From contig NZ_JACAOY010000027.1 of NCBI RefSeq assembly GCF_013385985.1, positions 166,188-230,187 on the forward strand: DNA of 64,000 bases. Direction: 5' to 3'. The DNA comes from Pseudomonas sp. B6002. GTDB taxonomy: Bacteria > Pseudomonadota > Gammaproteobacteria > Pseudomonadales > Pseudomonadaceae. A program made the position numbers and the translations under genes. Below are positions 36,055-44,774 of the stretch, one piece after another. Each line of letters begins with the position of its first letter. Positions within the stretch are counted from its first letter, which is position 1. The notes under the pieces were generated by a model. The model saw nothing but the letters and a program-made list of their open reading frames with translations, was not told where the DNA came from and did no database searches.

Positions 36055-37257
36055 ATGCAGCGTCGTACGTTATTGAAAGCCAGTCTTACCGCAGCCGCCG
36101 CCCTCAGCCTCCCGCTGAGCGTGCGGTCGGCATTCGCCGCCGAGCCCTTTACCTTTTACGGCCTCAAGTCCATGTCTGGCGCCTTTGCCAGCTATGGCAA
36201 GTTTGCCGACATGGGTTCACGCCTGGCGGTGGGCCAACACCCCGAAGTACTCGGCCGCCCGTTGAACTACAAGGTCATCGACACCGAAGGCAACGCCGGC
36301 AAGGCGGTGCGCAAGGTGCAGGAAGCCATCCAGCAGGACGGCGCACGGTTCTTCCAGGGCTGCACCCTGTCGTCGTCGGCGCTGGCGGTGGCCAAGGAAG
36401 TGGACAAGGTCGGCGGCGTGTTCATGACCCCGGTGGGCGCCGATGAAGTCACCGGCAAAGACTGCAACCACGCGACCTTCCGCTGGTCGGTGCCCACCTA
36501 CGGCGCGATCCGCGAAACCATGGTGCCGCTGATCAAGCTGCTGCCGGACGCCAAGCGCTGGTACACCATCACCCCGCAATACGTGTTCGGCGAAGCGCTG
36601 CTCGAAGGCGCCAAGAATGTGCTCAAGGAACACGGCCTGGAGCACATCGGCAACAGCTACCACTCGTTGCAGGAGCAGGAATTCTCCGGCTACCTGACCA
36701 ACGCCATCGCGGCCAAGCCCGATGTGCTGGTGCTGCTCAACTTCGGCAGCCAGTCCTCCAACACCCTGCGCCAGGCGGTGAACTTCGGCATCAAGGAACG
36801 CATGAAAGTGCTGCTGGTATGGTCCGCCGGCCTCGATCAATTCCAGGAGCTGGGCAGCGATGTGCTCGAAGGCGTGTACCTCGGCGCGCAGTATTGGCAC
36901 CAGGTCGACACCCCGCTCAATCGCGAGCTGGTCAAGTTCACCCAGGCTAAATACGGCATCAACCCCACCTACCCGCTGGCCGCCGACTACATCAGCACCA
37001 AGGTTATGCTCGACACCATCATCTCGACGGGCAGCTTCGACGGCCCCACCGTGGCCAAGGCCATGCAAGGCTTGAGCTTCGAAGGCCCGACCGGCAAGGA
37101 ATCGATCCGCGCCGGCGACCACCAGGTGATCAAGGACTACTACCTGCTCGTCGGCAAGGCCGCTGGCGACATGGTCGACAAGGACGACCTGGCCAAGGTA
37201 CTCAGCGCCGGCCAGTCGTTCCCGCCCGTGGAAGCCACCGGCTGCACGCTCGCCTGA
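36055..37257 (+). CDS. Branched-chain-amino-acid-type ABC transporter substrate-binding protein
   Basis: A 400-residue type I periplasmic binding protein (Peripla_BP_6). The signal begins MQRRTLLKASLTAAAALSLP, with a twin-arginine-like RRTLLK, and cleaves near AFA-AEP. I chose the ATG at 36055 behind CAGGGAG because the longer frame adds residues before the signal. The binding protein feeds the Liv-type permeases that follow. The downstream hydrolases suggest a carbamoylated amino acid, amide or related nitrogen compound rather than leucine itself. Confidence 0.88.
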   Translation: MQRRTLLKASLTAAAALSLPLSVRSAFAAEPFTFYGLKSMSGAFASYGKFADMGSRLAVGQHPEVLGRPLNYKVIDTEGNAGKAVRKVQEAIQQDGARFFQGCTLSSSALAVAKEVDKVGGVFMTPVGADEVTGKDCNHATFRWSVPTYGAIRETMVPLIKLLPDAKRWYTITPQYVFGEALLEGAKNVLKEHGLEHIGNSYHSLQEQEFSGYLTNAIAAKPDVLVLLNFGSQSSNTLRQAVNFGIKERMKVLLVWSAGLDQFQELGSDVLEGVYLGAQYWHQVDTPLNRELVKFTQAKYGINPTYPLAADYISTKVMLDTIISTGSFDGPTVAKAMQGLSFEGPTGKESIRAGDHQVIKDYYLLVGKAAGDMVDKDDLAKVLSAGQSFPPVEATGCTLA

Positions 37258-37314
37258 TCCCCTGAACATTGCACAGCAGGGCTGCGCGAGCAGCTTCCTG
37301 CCGAGGGTGCCTGC

Positions 37315-38175
37315 ATGCTTAATCTTTACCTGTTCCAGATACTCAACGGCCTGGGGTTGGGAATGATCTATTTCCTGATCGCCGTCGGGCTGACCATCAT
37401 TTTCGGCCTGCTCAACTTCGTCAACTTCGCCCACGGCGCGTTCTTTCTGCTGGGTGCCTACATCTGCTACACCGCCGTCAGCCTAACCGGCAATTTCTGG
37501 CTGGCGCTGCTGATCGCGCCATTGGTGGTGGCAGCATTGGCCTGGGTGATCGAGCGATTGTTGATCCAGCGCATCTATCACTTGCCGCACATGTTCCAGA
37601 TCCTGGTGACCCTGGGGATCGCACTGATCATCCAGGAAGCCAGCGTGATGATCTGGGGCCCGGTGGGAAAAAGCGTTGCGGTGCCGCAATTGCTGCGCGG
37701 CGTGCTGGTGGTGGGCGACTTCGTGTACCCACACTACCGCCTGTTCCTGATCGGTTTCTCCGGCCTGGTCGGCCTGGGCTTGTGGCTGCTGCTGGAACGC
37801 ACGCGCTTCGGTGCCCTGGTGCGCGCCGGCAGTGAAAGCACTGAAACCGTGTCGTTGCTGGGCACCAATATCTTCCGCCTGTTCTCCATGACCTTCGCCC
37901 TCGGCGTGGCCCTGGCCGGCGTTGCGGGCGTACTGTTCGCCCCGTTGCGCGGCGCCCAGCCCTTTGTCGGCCCGGAGATCCTCGGCGTCGCCTTCGTGGT
38001 GGTGGTGATCGGCGGCATGGGCTCGTTCAGCGGTGCGCTGGTCGGCGGGTTGCTGGTGGGCGTGGTGCAAAGCCTGATGACCACACTCTGGCCCCAGGGC
38101 GCGAGCCTGATGATCTACGGCGCGATGGCCGTGGTGATCCTGGTGCGTCCTTACGGCCTGTTCGGGAGAGCCTGA
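37315..38175 (+). CDS. Branched-chain-amino-acid-type ABC permease (LivH type)
   Basis: A 286-residue inner membrane permease with about eight helices and the LivH landmarks GLTIIFGLLNFVNFAHGAFF and VIGGMGSFSGALVGGLLVG. It forms the channel with the LivM-type protein that starts 1 bp later. Confidence 0.9.
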   Translation: MLNLYLFQILNGLGLGMIYFLIAVGLTIIFGLLNFVNFAHGAFFLLGAYICYTAVSLTGNFWLALLIAPLVVAALAWVIERLLIQRIYHLPHMFQILVTLGIALIIQEASVMIWGPVGKSVAVPQLLRGVLVVGDFVYPHYRLFLIGFSGLVGLGLWLLLERTRFGALVRAGSESTETVSLLGTNIFRLFSMTFALGVALAGVAGVLFAPLRGAQPFVGPEILGVAFVVVVIGGMGSFSGALVGGLLVGVVQSLMTTLWPQGASLMIYGAMAVVILVRPYGLFGRA

Positions 38176-38176
38176 C

Positions 38177-39187
38177 ATGAGCGAGAAAAATCCCCTGCCG
38201 TTTGCCAAGACGCAATCGCGCGCGATGTTGCTGTGGGTGTTGGCGGTGCTGATTGGCCTGCCGTTGATCCTGCCGTCGGCGACCCTGGCAACCGAGATCC
38301 TGATCTTTGCCATGGCGGCCCTGGCCTGCAACCTGCTGCTGGGTTACACCGGGCTGCTGTCGTTTGGCCAAGGCATCTTCTTCGGCGCCGGCGCCTACTG
38401 CGCCGCGTTGCTGATGCTGCACCTGCAACTGGGGTTGTTCGCCGCCCTGCTCGGCGCCGCCGTGGCCGGTGGCTTCCTGGCCTTGCTGGTGGGCGCCCTG
38501 GCGATCCGCCGCACCGGCATCTACTTCGTGATGCTGACCCTCGCGTTCAGCCAGATGGCCTACTTCGTCGCCTACACCCTCAGCGACTGGACCGGTGGCG
38601 ACAACGGCCTGCTCAGCGTGCCGCGTCCGGAGATCCGTATCGGTGAAACGGTGCTGCTGTCGCTCAGCGATGCCCGCGCCTTCTATGCCTTTGTCGCGGT
38701 GCTGTTCCTGCTGATTTTCATCGGCGCGCGCCGGGTGATCGCCTCACCGTTCGGCAGCACGCTGATGGCGATCCGCGAAAACGAAACCCGCGCCTCGGCC
38801 ATCGGCTACGACACCCGCCACTTCAAGATCCTGGTGTTTGTGCTGTCCGGCGCCGTCACCGGGATTGCCGGCGCGCTGTACGCGATGCTGCTGCACTTCG
38901 TGCCGCTGTCGAACATCGACCTGGCGATGTCCGAGAACATCCTGATCATGACCATCGTCGGCGGCACCGGCTCGTTGTTTGGCTCGCTGCTGGGCGCCGG
39001 CTCCATCGTGCTGCTCGGGGATTTCCTCTCCGACCTGTGGCCGCGCTGGCTGATGCTGCTGGGGGTGATCCTGATCCTGGTGGTGATCTTCATGCGGGGC
39101 GGTTTGTGGGGCGGCCTGGCGTCGCTGTTCGAAAAGGTACGCGGCAGCCGCAAGGCCGCCGTTGTCGCCAAGGAGGAAGGGCTATGA
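38177..39187 (+). CDS. Branched-chain-amino-acid-type ABC permease (LivM type)
   Basis: A 336-residue inner membrane permease with LivM features LLLGYTGLLSFGQGIFFGAG, GALAIRRTGIYFVMLTLAF and the C-terminal IVGGTGSLFGSLLGAG. It overlaps the LivG-type ATPase gene by 4 bp (ATGA at 39184). Confidence 0.9.
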   Translation: MSEKNPLPFAKTQSRAMLLWVLAVLIGLPLILPSATLATEILIFAMAALACNLLLGYTGLLSFGQGIFFGAGAYCAALLMLHLQLGLFAALLGAAVAGGFLALLVGALAIRRTGIYFVMLTLAFSQMAYFVAYTLSDWTGGDNGLLSVPRPEIRIGETVLLSLSDARAFYAFVAVLFLLIFIGARRVIASPFGSTLMAIRENETRASAIGYDTRHFKILVFVLSGAVTGIAGALYAMLLHFVPLSNIDLAMSENILIMTIVGGTGSLFGSLLGAGSIVLLGDFLSDLWPRWLMLLGVILILVVIFMRGGLWGGLASLFEKVRGSRKAAVVAKEEGL

Positions 39188-39933
39188 GCATCCTGCTGGA
39201 AACCAAAGACCTGGAACTGGCCTATGGCGCCTTCCATGCGGTCAACGGTGTGAACCTCAAGGTCGAGGCTGGCACCATCCACACCATCATCGGGCCCAAC
39301 GGCGCGGGCAAAACCAGCCTGTTCCACTGCCTCACCGGCGAGCGCCAGGCCACGGCCGGGGCGATTCATTTCGACGGCAGGAACCTGATGCGCAAACCCG
39401 CCCATGGCCGCGTCGGCCTGGGCATGGCGCGCTCGTTCCAGCTCACGAGCCTGTTCCAGAACCTCAGCGTGCGCGAAAACCTGCGCCTGGCGGCCCAGGG
39501 CCGTGACGGTGCCCGTGCGCTGAACTTCTGGCGCCGCGTCGACAGCAAACGCGAACACCTGGACATGGCCGACCAGGTGCTGGAGCGCCTGCAACTCACC
39601 ACCCGCGCCGACACCCTGGCCGGCGAGTTGTCCCACGGCCAGCAGCGGGTGCTGGAGGTGGGCATGTCGATCTGTTCCAAGCCCAAACTGTTGATGCTGG
39701 ATGAGCCCACCTCGGGCATGGGCATCGACGACATCCCGATCATGACCCAGCTGATCAGCGACCTCGGCCGCGACCACACGGTGCTGCTGATCGAACACAA
39801 CATGAGCATCGTCATGTCCATCAGCCAACGCATCACGGTGATGAGCCACGGCCAGATCCTGGTGGAAGGCACGCCGGAATTCGTACGCGCCGATGAGCGT
39901 GTGCGCACTGCATACCTTGGGGAGGCTGCCTGA
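39184..39933 (+). CDS. Branched-chain-amino-acid-type ABC ATPase (LivG type)
   Basis: A 249-residue ABC ATPase: Walker A GPNGAGKTS, LivG-type RSFQLTSLFQNLSVRENLRL, signature LSHGQQRVLEVGMSI (S-H-G instead of S-G-G, common in LivG-type proteins), Walker B LLMLDEPTSGM. The ATG at 39184 overlapping the LivM stop is preferred to a longer frame from 39037 that reads through LivM. Confidence 0.9.
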   Translation: MSILLETKDLELAYGAFHAVNGVNLKVEAGTIHTIIGPNGAGKTSLFHCLTGERQATAGAIHFDGRNLMRKPAHGRVGLGMARSFQLTSLFQNLSVRENLRLAAQGRDGARALNFWRRVDSKREHLDMADQVLERLQLTTRADTLAGELSHGQQRVLEVGMSICSKPKLLMLDEPTSGMGIDDIPIMTQLISDLGRDHTVLLIEHNMSIVMSISQRITVMSHGQILVEGTPEFVRADERVRTAYLGEAA

Positions 39934-40628
39934 TGCTGATCGTCGAGAACATTCATTCCTACTACGACAAGAGCCACGTGCTCGAAGGCGTCTCGCTGAC
40001 CGTCAACCCTGGCGAACTGGTGACCCTGCTGGGGCGTAACGGCGCCGGCAAGACCACCACCCTGCGCAGCATCCTCGGGATCATCTGCCCGCGCCAGGGC
40101 CAGATCCACTTCAACGGCCAGGCGTTGGTGGGGCAGAAGATCTTTGAAATCGCCCGTCAGGGCCTGGCGCTGGTGCCGGAAAATCGCGGGATCTTCCGCC
40201 TGCTTAGCGTCGAAGAGAACCTGCGCATCGCCGCGCGCAAGACCAGCCGCTGGCAGCTCGAAGACGTGTACGCCATGTTCCCGCGCCTCAAGGAGCGCCG
40301 CAAAAACGCCGGCCACGCGCTGTCGGGTGGTGAGCAGCAGATGCTCGCCATCGCCCGCGCCCTGCTCAATGATCCCAAGCTGCTGATCCTTGACGAGCCC
40401 ACCGAAGGCCTGGCCCCGGTGATCGTCGACGAGCTGGTGAAGATCCTGCGCAAGGTCAAGGACGATGGCCTGCCCGTGCTGCTGGTGGAACAGAACCTGA
40501 TGGTCTGCGACAAGCTCGCCGACCGCCATTACGTGCTCGAACAGGGCCGCGTGGTGTACGAGGGCAGCGCCGCTGACTTCCGCGCCGACCCGAGTATCAA
40601 GAATCGCTATTTGGCCCTGAGTGCCTGA
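39933..40628 (+). CDS. Branched-chain-amino-acid-type ABC ATPase (LivF type)
   Basis: A 231-residue ABC ATPase with Walker A GRNGAGKTT, the LivF signature LVPENRGIFRLLSVEENL, LSGGEQQMLAIARAL and Walker B LLILDEPTEGLAP. Its ATG shares a base with the preceding stop (TGATG). It completes a five-part transporter. The hydrolase gene starts 13 bp later. Confidence 0.9.
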   Translation: MLIVENIHSYYDKSHVLEGVSLTVNPGELVTLLGRNGAGKTTTLRSILGIICPRQGQIHFNGQALVGQKIFEIARQGLALVPENRGIFRLLSVEENLRIAARKTSRWQLEDVYAMFPRLKERRKNAGHALSGGEQQMLAIARALLNDPKLLILDEPTEGLAPVIVDELVKILRKVKDDGLPVLLVEQNLMVCDKLADRHYVLEQGRVVYEGSAADFRADPSIKNRYLALSA

Positions 40629-40641
40629 CCGGAGATTGCAG

Positions 40642-41910
40642 ATGAATAGTTTTGCGCAACCGCTCCAGAGCAATGCCCCGCTGATCAACCGCGACCGTTT
40701 GTGGCAATCGCTGATGGACCTGGCCCAGCTCGGTGCCACCGTCAAGGGCGGCGTGTGTCGCCTGGCCCTGACCGACCTGGACCGCCAGGCCCGTGACCTG
40801 TTCGTGCAGTGGTGCGAGGCGGCCGGGTGCAGCGTCACGGTCGACGCCATCGGCAATATCTTTGCGCGTCGTGCCGGGCGCAATCCCGCCCTGCCCCCGG
40901 TGATGACCGGCAGCCATATCGACACCCAGCCCACCGGCGGCAAGTTCGACGGCTGCTACGGGGTGATGGCCGGGCTGGAGGTGATCCGTACTCTCAACGA
41001 TTTGAACATCGAGACCGAAGCGCCGATTGAAGTGGTGGTGTGGACCAACGAAGAAGGCTCGCGCTTTCCGCCGTGCATGATGGGCTCCGGGGTATTTGCC
41101 GGTAAATTCGACTTGCAGGAAACCCTCGACAAACTCGACGACCAGGGCCTGTCAGTGGGTGCCGAATTGCAGCGCATCGGCTACGCTGGCACCCGCGCCG
41201 TGCCTGGCCATCCGGTGGGTGCGTATTTCGAAGCACACATCGAACAAGGCCCGGTGCTGGAAGACCAGGCCACTACCATCGGCGTGGTCATGGGCTGCCT
41301 GGGCCAGAAGTGGTTCGACCTGACCTTCACCGGCGTCGAAGCCCACGCCGGGCCGACACCGATGCACCTGCGCAAGGACGCTCTGGTGGGCGCCGCCGAG
41401 GTGGTCAGCGCGGTCAACCGCATCGCCCATCAACAGCAACCCCATGCCTGTGGCACGGTCGGTTGCCTGAGCCTGCACCCGGGTTCGCGTAACGTGATTC
41501 CCGGCCAGGTGCACATGACGATCGACCTGCGCCACCTGCACGCCGACAAGCTGCAAGCCATGGTCGATGAGGTGCGCGGCGTGATCGAAGCCACCGCCAA
41601 ACACCACGGCTTGAGCTTTGAGCTGACGCCGACGGCCGACTTTCCACCGCTGGACTTTGCCCCGGCGTGCGTCAACGCCGTGCGCGAAGGCGCCCAGGCC
41701 CTGGGCTTGAGCCACATGGACATCGTCAGTGGCGCCGGGCACGACGCGATTTTCGTTGCCGAACTGGGCCCGGCCGGGATGATCTTTGTGCCGTGCGAAG
41801 GCGGCATCAGCCATAACGAAATCGAAAACGCCGCGCCGGATGATCTGGCGGCGGGCTGCGCGGTGCTGCTGCGCGCCATGGTCAACGCAGCCCAGGGGGA
41901 TGTGGCATGA
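40642..41910 (+). CDS. M20-family amidohydrolase (N-carbamoyl-L-amino acid hydrolase/allantoate amidohydrolase type)
   Basis: A 422-residue metal-dependent amidohydrolase. The zinc ligands are in GSHIDTQPTGGKFDG, VVVWTNEEGSRFPP and the late SGAGHDAIFVA. The dimer-bridging His and the substrate Arg region (GSRNVIPGQVHMTIDLRH) are also present. Members hydrolyse N-carbamoyl amino acids, ureidopropionate or allantoate. No other hydantoinase or allantoinase gene lies in this window. The ATG at 40642 follows GGAG; the longer frame starts inside livF. It overlaps the amidase by 4 bp. Confidence 0.88.
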   Translation: MNSFAQPLQSNAPLINRDRLWQSLMDLAQLGATVKGGVCRLALTDLDRQARDLFVQWCEAAGCSVTVDAIGNIFARRAGRNPALPPVMTGSHIDTQPTGGKFDGCYGVMAGLEVIRTLNDLNIETEAPIEVVVWTNEEGSRFPPCMMGSGVFAGKFDLQETLDKLDDQGLSVGAELQRIGYAGTRAVPGHPVGAYFEAHIEQGPVLEDQATTIGVVMGCLGQKWFDLTFTGVEAHAGPTPMHLRKDALVGAAEVVSAVNRIAHQQQPHACGTVGCLSLHPGSRNVIPGQVHMTIDLRHLHADKLQAMVDEVRGVIEATAKHHGLSFELTPTADFPPLDFAPACVNAVREGAQALGLSHMDIVSGAGHDAIFVAELGPAGMIFVPCEGGISHNEIENAAPDDLAAGCAVLLRAMVNAAQGDVA

Positions 41911-43307
41911 GTGAGATCGGCCAACTGACGGCGGTGCAACTGCTGGCGCATTTTCGTGACAAGAGCCTGTCGCCGGTGGACGTCACCGAGGACGCGTTGC
42001 TGCGTATCGAACGCTACAACCCGGTGGTGAATGCCTACTGCCATGTCGACCCGGAGGGCGCACTGAACGCCGCACGCGCCTCGGAACAACGCTGGCTCAA
42101 GGGCCAGCCGTGCGGCGCGCTTGACGGTGTGCCCGCGTCGATCAAGGACCTGACCCTGACGGTCGGCATGCCCACCCGCAAAGGCTCACGCACCTCGTCC
42201 GCCGAAGGGCCGTGGGACGTGGACGCACCCTTCTCGGCCTTCATGCGCAAGGCCGGCGCGGTGCTGCTGGGCAAGACCACCACCCCGGAGTTTGGCTGGA
42301 AGGGCGTCACCGACAACCCGCTGTATGGCATCACCCGCAACCCGTGGGACACCCGCACCACCGCCGGCGGCTCCTCGGGCGGCGCAGGCGCGGCGGCGGC
42401 CTTGAACCTCGGCGTGCTGCACCAGGGCAGCGATGCGGGCGGTTCGATCCGGATTCCCTGCGCGTTTACCGGCACGTTCGGCATCAAGCCAACCTTCGGC
42501 TACGTGCCGCAATGGCCCGCCAGCTCCATGACGATCCTGTCGCACCTGGGGCCGATGACCCGTACCGTGGAGGACACGGTACTGATGCTGCAGACCGTCG
42601 CGCAACCCGACGCGCGGGATGGCCTGATCGGCGCGCCCAGAACCACGCCCTGGCTCACCCCGGGCACGGACCTCAAAGGCTTGCGCGTGGCCTACAGCCC
42701 CACGTTCGGTTATGTAGACGTCGACCCGCAGGTGGCCAGCGTCGTCGCCCGGGCCGTGCAGGGCCTGGTGCAACTGGGCGCCCACGTGGAAGAAATCGAC
42801 CCGGGTTTCAGCGACCCGCTGGAGGTGTTCAGCACCCTGTGGGCGGCCGGTGCCGCACGCCTCACCGGGCCCATGAACGAGGCGCAGAAACAGCTGCTCG
42901 ACCCCGGGTTGCTGAGCATCGCGCAACAGGGCGAACGCTTGAGCCTGGATCACTTCAACGCAGCCCTTGAAGCCCGCGCCGCGTTGGTGGCGCGCATGGC
43001 CGCGTTCCATGAGCACTACGACGTGCTGGTCTCGCCGATGATGCCGATCACCGCGTTCGAGGCCGGTCACAATGTACCGCCCGGTTCGGGCATGCAGGCC
43101 TGGATGGAGTGGACGCCGTTTACCTATCCCTTCAACCTGACCCAACAACCGGCCGCCTCGGTGCCGTGCGGTTTGGCAGCGAATGGCCTGCCGGTGGGCT
43201 TGCATGTGGTTGGCGCACGGTTTGCCGATGAGCAAGTGTTAAGGGTGTGCCAGGTGTATGCACAGGCATTCCCGACTGAGCACCTGGAAGCACCGCGAGC
43301 GCTCTAA
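41907..43307 (+). CDS. Amidase signature family amidase
   Basis: A 466-residue amidase. The Ser-cisSer-Lys triad is readable: Lys in VPASIKDLTLTVG, the glycine/serine stretch TTAGGSSGGAGAAAALNLG and the nucleophile Ser in GSDAGGSIRIPCAFTG. It hydrolyses a linear amide to acid and ammonia in the cytosol. Overlapping the carbamoyl-hydrolase gene, it likely acts on the same imported compound or its product. The substrate cannot be read. A perfect 9-bp hairpin follows at 43321. Confidence 0.9.
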   Translation: MSEIGQLTAVQLLAHFRDKSLSPVDVTEDALLRIERYNPVVNAYCHVDPEGALNAARASEQRWLKGQPCGALDGVPASIKDLTLTVGMPTRKGSRTSSAEGPWDVDAPFSAFMRKAGAVLLGKTTTPEFGWKGVTDNPLYGITRNPWDTRTTAGGSSGGAGAAAALNLGVLHQGSDAGGSIRIPCAFTGTFGIKPTFGYVPQWPASSMTILSHLGPMTRTVEDTVLMLQTVAQPDARDGLIGAPRTTPWLTPGTDLKGLRVAYSPTFGYVDVDPQVASVVARAVQGLVQLGAHVEEIDPGFSDPLEVFSTLWAAGAARLTGPMNEAQKQLLDPGLLSIAQQGERLSLDHFNAALEARAALVARMAAFHEHYDVLVSPMMPITAFEAGHNVPPGSGMQAWMEWTPFTYPFNLTQQPAASVPCGLAANGLPVGLHVVGARFADEQVLRVCQVYAQAFPTEHLEAPRAL

Positions 43308-43320
43308 CTCAAGCCTTACG

Positions 43321-43348
43321 CCCCGGGATCGACCTGTGCATCCCGGGG
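43321..43348 (+). terminator. Hairpin after the amidase gene
   Basis: CCCCGGGAT (43321-43329) pairs perfectly with ATCCCGGGG (43340-43348) around a 10-nt loop, 14 bp after the amidase stop. There is no T-run after it, so termination is not certain; it may stop exonucleases or work with Rho. Confidence 0.5.
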
Positions 43349-43399
43349 TGCTAATGGCCTATAATCCGCGCTTCTTTTCTGTTGCCCGGATTGTTTCAC

Positions 43400-43675
43400 A
43401 TGCTATTCACAAGGACCGTCCTGGTGAGCGCAATGCTCGCCCTCCTGCCGCCCCTGGCCCACGCTGCCAGCCTGGACCTCAGCTACGAAGCACCGCCGGT
43501 GGAGGCTGCGCCGGCCGAGCGCCCCGCCCAGAACAAAACCCTGTTCCCCGTGAAAACCCTGGCACCGCTGACCGTCGACTACAGCTGCAAGGGCCCGCAA
43601 TGCCAATACGAGACGGATATCGACCAGCTCCATGAAGACCAGACCACCCAACATTGGTCGATTGGTATTCAGTGA
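43400..43675 (+). CDS. Small exported protein of unknown function
   Basis: A 91-residue protein with a clear signal peptide (MLFTRTVLVSAMLALLPPLA, cleavage near AHA-AS). The mature part of about 65 residues is Pro/Ala-rich at first, then has a two-cysteine segment (DYSCKGPQC) and an acidic end. I do not recognise a domain. It ends 11 bp before the membrane nuclease-like gene and may be cotranscribed, so a periplasmic partner of that protein's loop is conceivable. The ATG at 43400 is chosen over a longer frame because it begins the signal sequence. Confidence 0.7.
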   Translation: MLFTRTVLVSAMLALLPPLAHAASLDLSYEAPPVEAAPAERPAQNKTLFPVKTLAPLTVDYSCKGPQCQYETDIDQLHEDQTTQHWSIGIQ

Positions 43676-43686
43676 GAACGACGTTT

Positions 43687-44733
43687 ATGACCCGCTGGTT
43701 CAAATCCCTTTGGCGCAGTGAACCCTCGCCGACCCTGGCGCAGGTGATCCTGAACACCCGGCGTTACAAGCGTTGGAATCGCCTGTCACTGGTGCTGCTC
43801 TTGGTGAGCACCGCCGTCACCTACCTGCTGACGATCAATGAGGTGTTCCAGCCTGCCGACCAAAGCAACCCTGCGGTCTACACTCTCATGACCTCCGATG
43901 AGTTCCACCAATACACCGACCCGCTGTTCGAGCGGCTAAAAGCCTACAACCGCGAGCCGAGCGACGAGCGACTGAATGCGCTGCCGAGCTTTTTCGTGCC
44001 CGACCGCGGACACTTGTGGGTGTACGTCAGCCTGAAGTTCCAATTGCTCCCGAAAGCTGAAAAAACCGACGGCACACTGCCGCACTATCGTTACGAGCCA
44101 GAAATAACGGTGCGCCCGGCATTGCCGGGGCTGCTCCTGTTTATTCTGGCCGAAACCATCTGGTTGCTGATGCTGGTCTACCTGAGTTTGAAAGACCCGG
44201 TGGCCATGCGCGATTTTGAAGACCGTGAGCTGGCGCGTTTTTTTGGCGACGAGCCGGATCAACCTGTGGCCTCGCCGGCCCCACTCGACACGGTCAGGCA
44301 CTTGATGCGGCACTTCCATCGTTTCTGCATTGCCCTGAACCATCGACATGATGGCCAGGCGGGGCTGTCGGTGAAGAACGAATATGATGTGCAGGATCTG
44401 CTGCGTGCGCTCCTGACAGTGCATATCCCCGACCTGCGGCCCGAGGAACCCGTACCCAGTTGTGCGGGCGCCTCGTCGCGTATGGATTTCCTGCTGCACG
44501 AGTCGCAGGTCGGCATCGAAGTGAAAATGACCCGTGCGGGGTTGAAGGACAAGCACCTGGGCGAGCAGCTGATCGTGGATATCGCCCGCTACGCGGAGCA
44601 CCCACGTTGCCGGCAATTGATCTGCTTCGTCTATGATCCGGGTTATCTGATTCGCAATCGTCAAGGCCTGCAGGAATACGTGGTGCGCCAGGGACACACC
44701 ATCGACGTCGAACTGATCTTTTCGCCTGCCTGA
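43687..44733 (+). CDS. Membrane-anchored PD-(D/E)XK nuclease-like protein
   Basis: A 348-residue protein. A basic N-terminus (RRYKRWNR) precedes helix 1 (about residues 33-50). A predicted periplasmic region of about 95 residues follows, then helix 2 (about 147-168) and a cytoplasmic C-terminal domain. That domain reads like a PD-(D/E)XK nuclease core: Glu232 in NEYDVQDLL, Asp267 in SSRMDFLL, then Glu278-Val-Lys280 in GIEVKMTRAG, then Gln294 in GEQLIVDIARY, and the strand LICFVYDPGYLIRN. All expected acidic and lysine residues are present. The role is unknown: DNA or RNA cleavage at the membrane, defence or nucleic acid turnover. The ATG at 43687 is preferred over a TTG inside the preceding gene. 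Confidence 0.72.
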   Translation: MTRWFKSLWRSEPSPTLAQVILNTRRYKRWNRLSLVLLLVSTAVTYLLTINEVFQPADQSNPAVYTLMTSDEFHQYTDPLFERLKAYNREPSDERLNALPSFFVPDRGHLWVYVSLKFQLLPKAEKTDGTLPHYRYEPEITVRPALPGLLLFILAETIWLLMLVYLSLKDPVAMRDFEDRELARFFGDEPDQPVASPAPLDTVRHLMRHFHRFCIALNHRHDGQAGLSVKNEYDVQDLLRALLTVHIPDLRPEEPVPSCAGASSRMDFLLHESQVGIEVKMTRAGLKDKHLGEQLIVDIARYAEHPRCRQLICFVYDPGYLIRNRQGLQEYVVRQGHTIDVELIFSPA

Positions 44734-44774
44734 AGGCTTACACTGCCTGGCTTGAGCCATCCTGCGAGACGCTT

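Noticed and set aside
39037-39933. A longer LivG-type protein starting inside LivM
   Set aside because: The extension is LivM sequence in another frame. The ATG at 39184 overlaps the LivM stop and begins the ABC domain.
43687-44733. The membrane nuclease-like gene as part of a defence island
   Set aside because: No other defence gene, integrase, tRNA attachment site or compositional shift is seen around it, so I report the protein but not an island.
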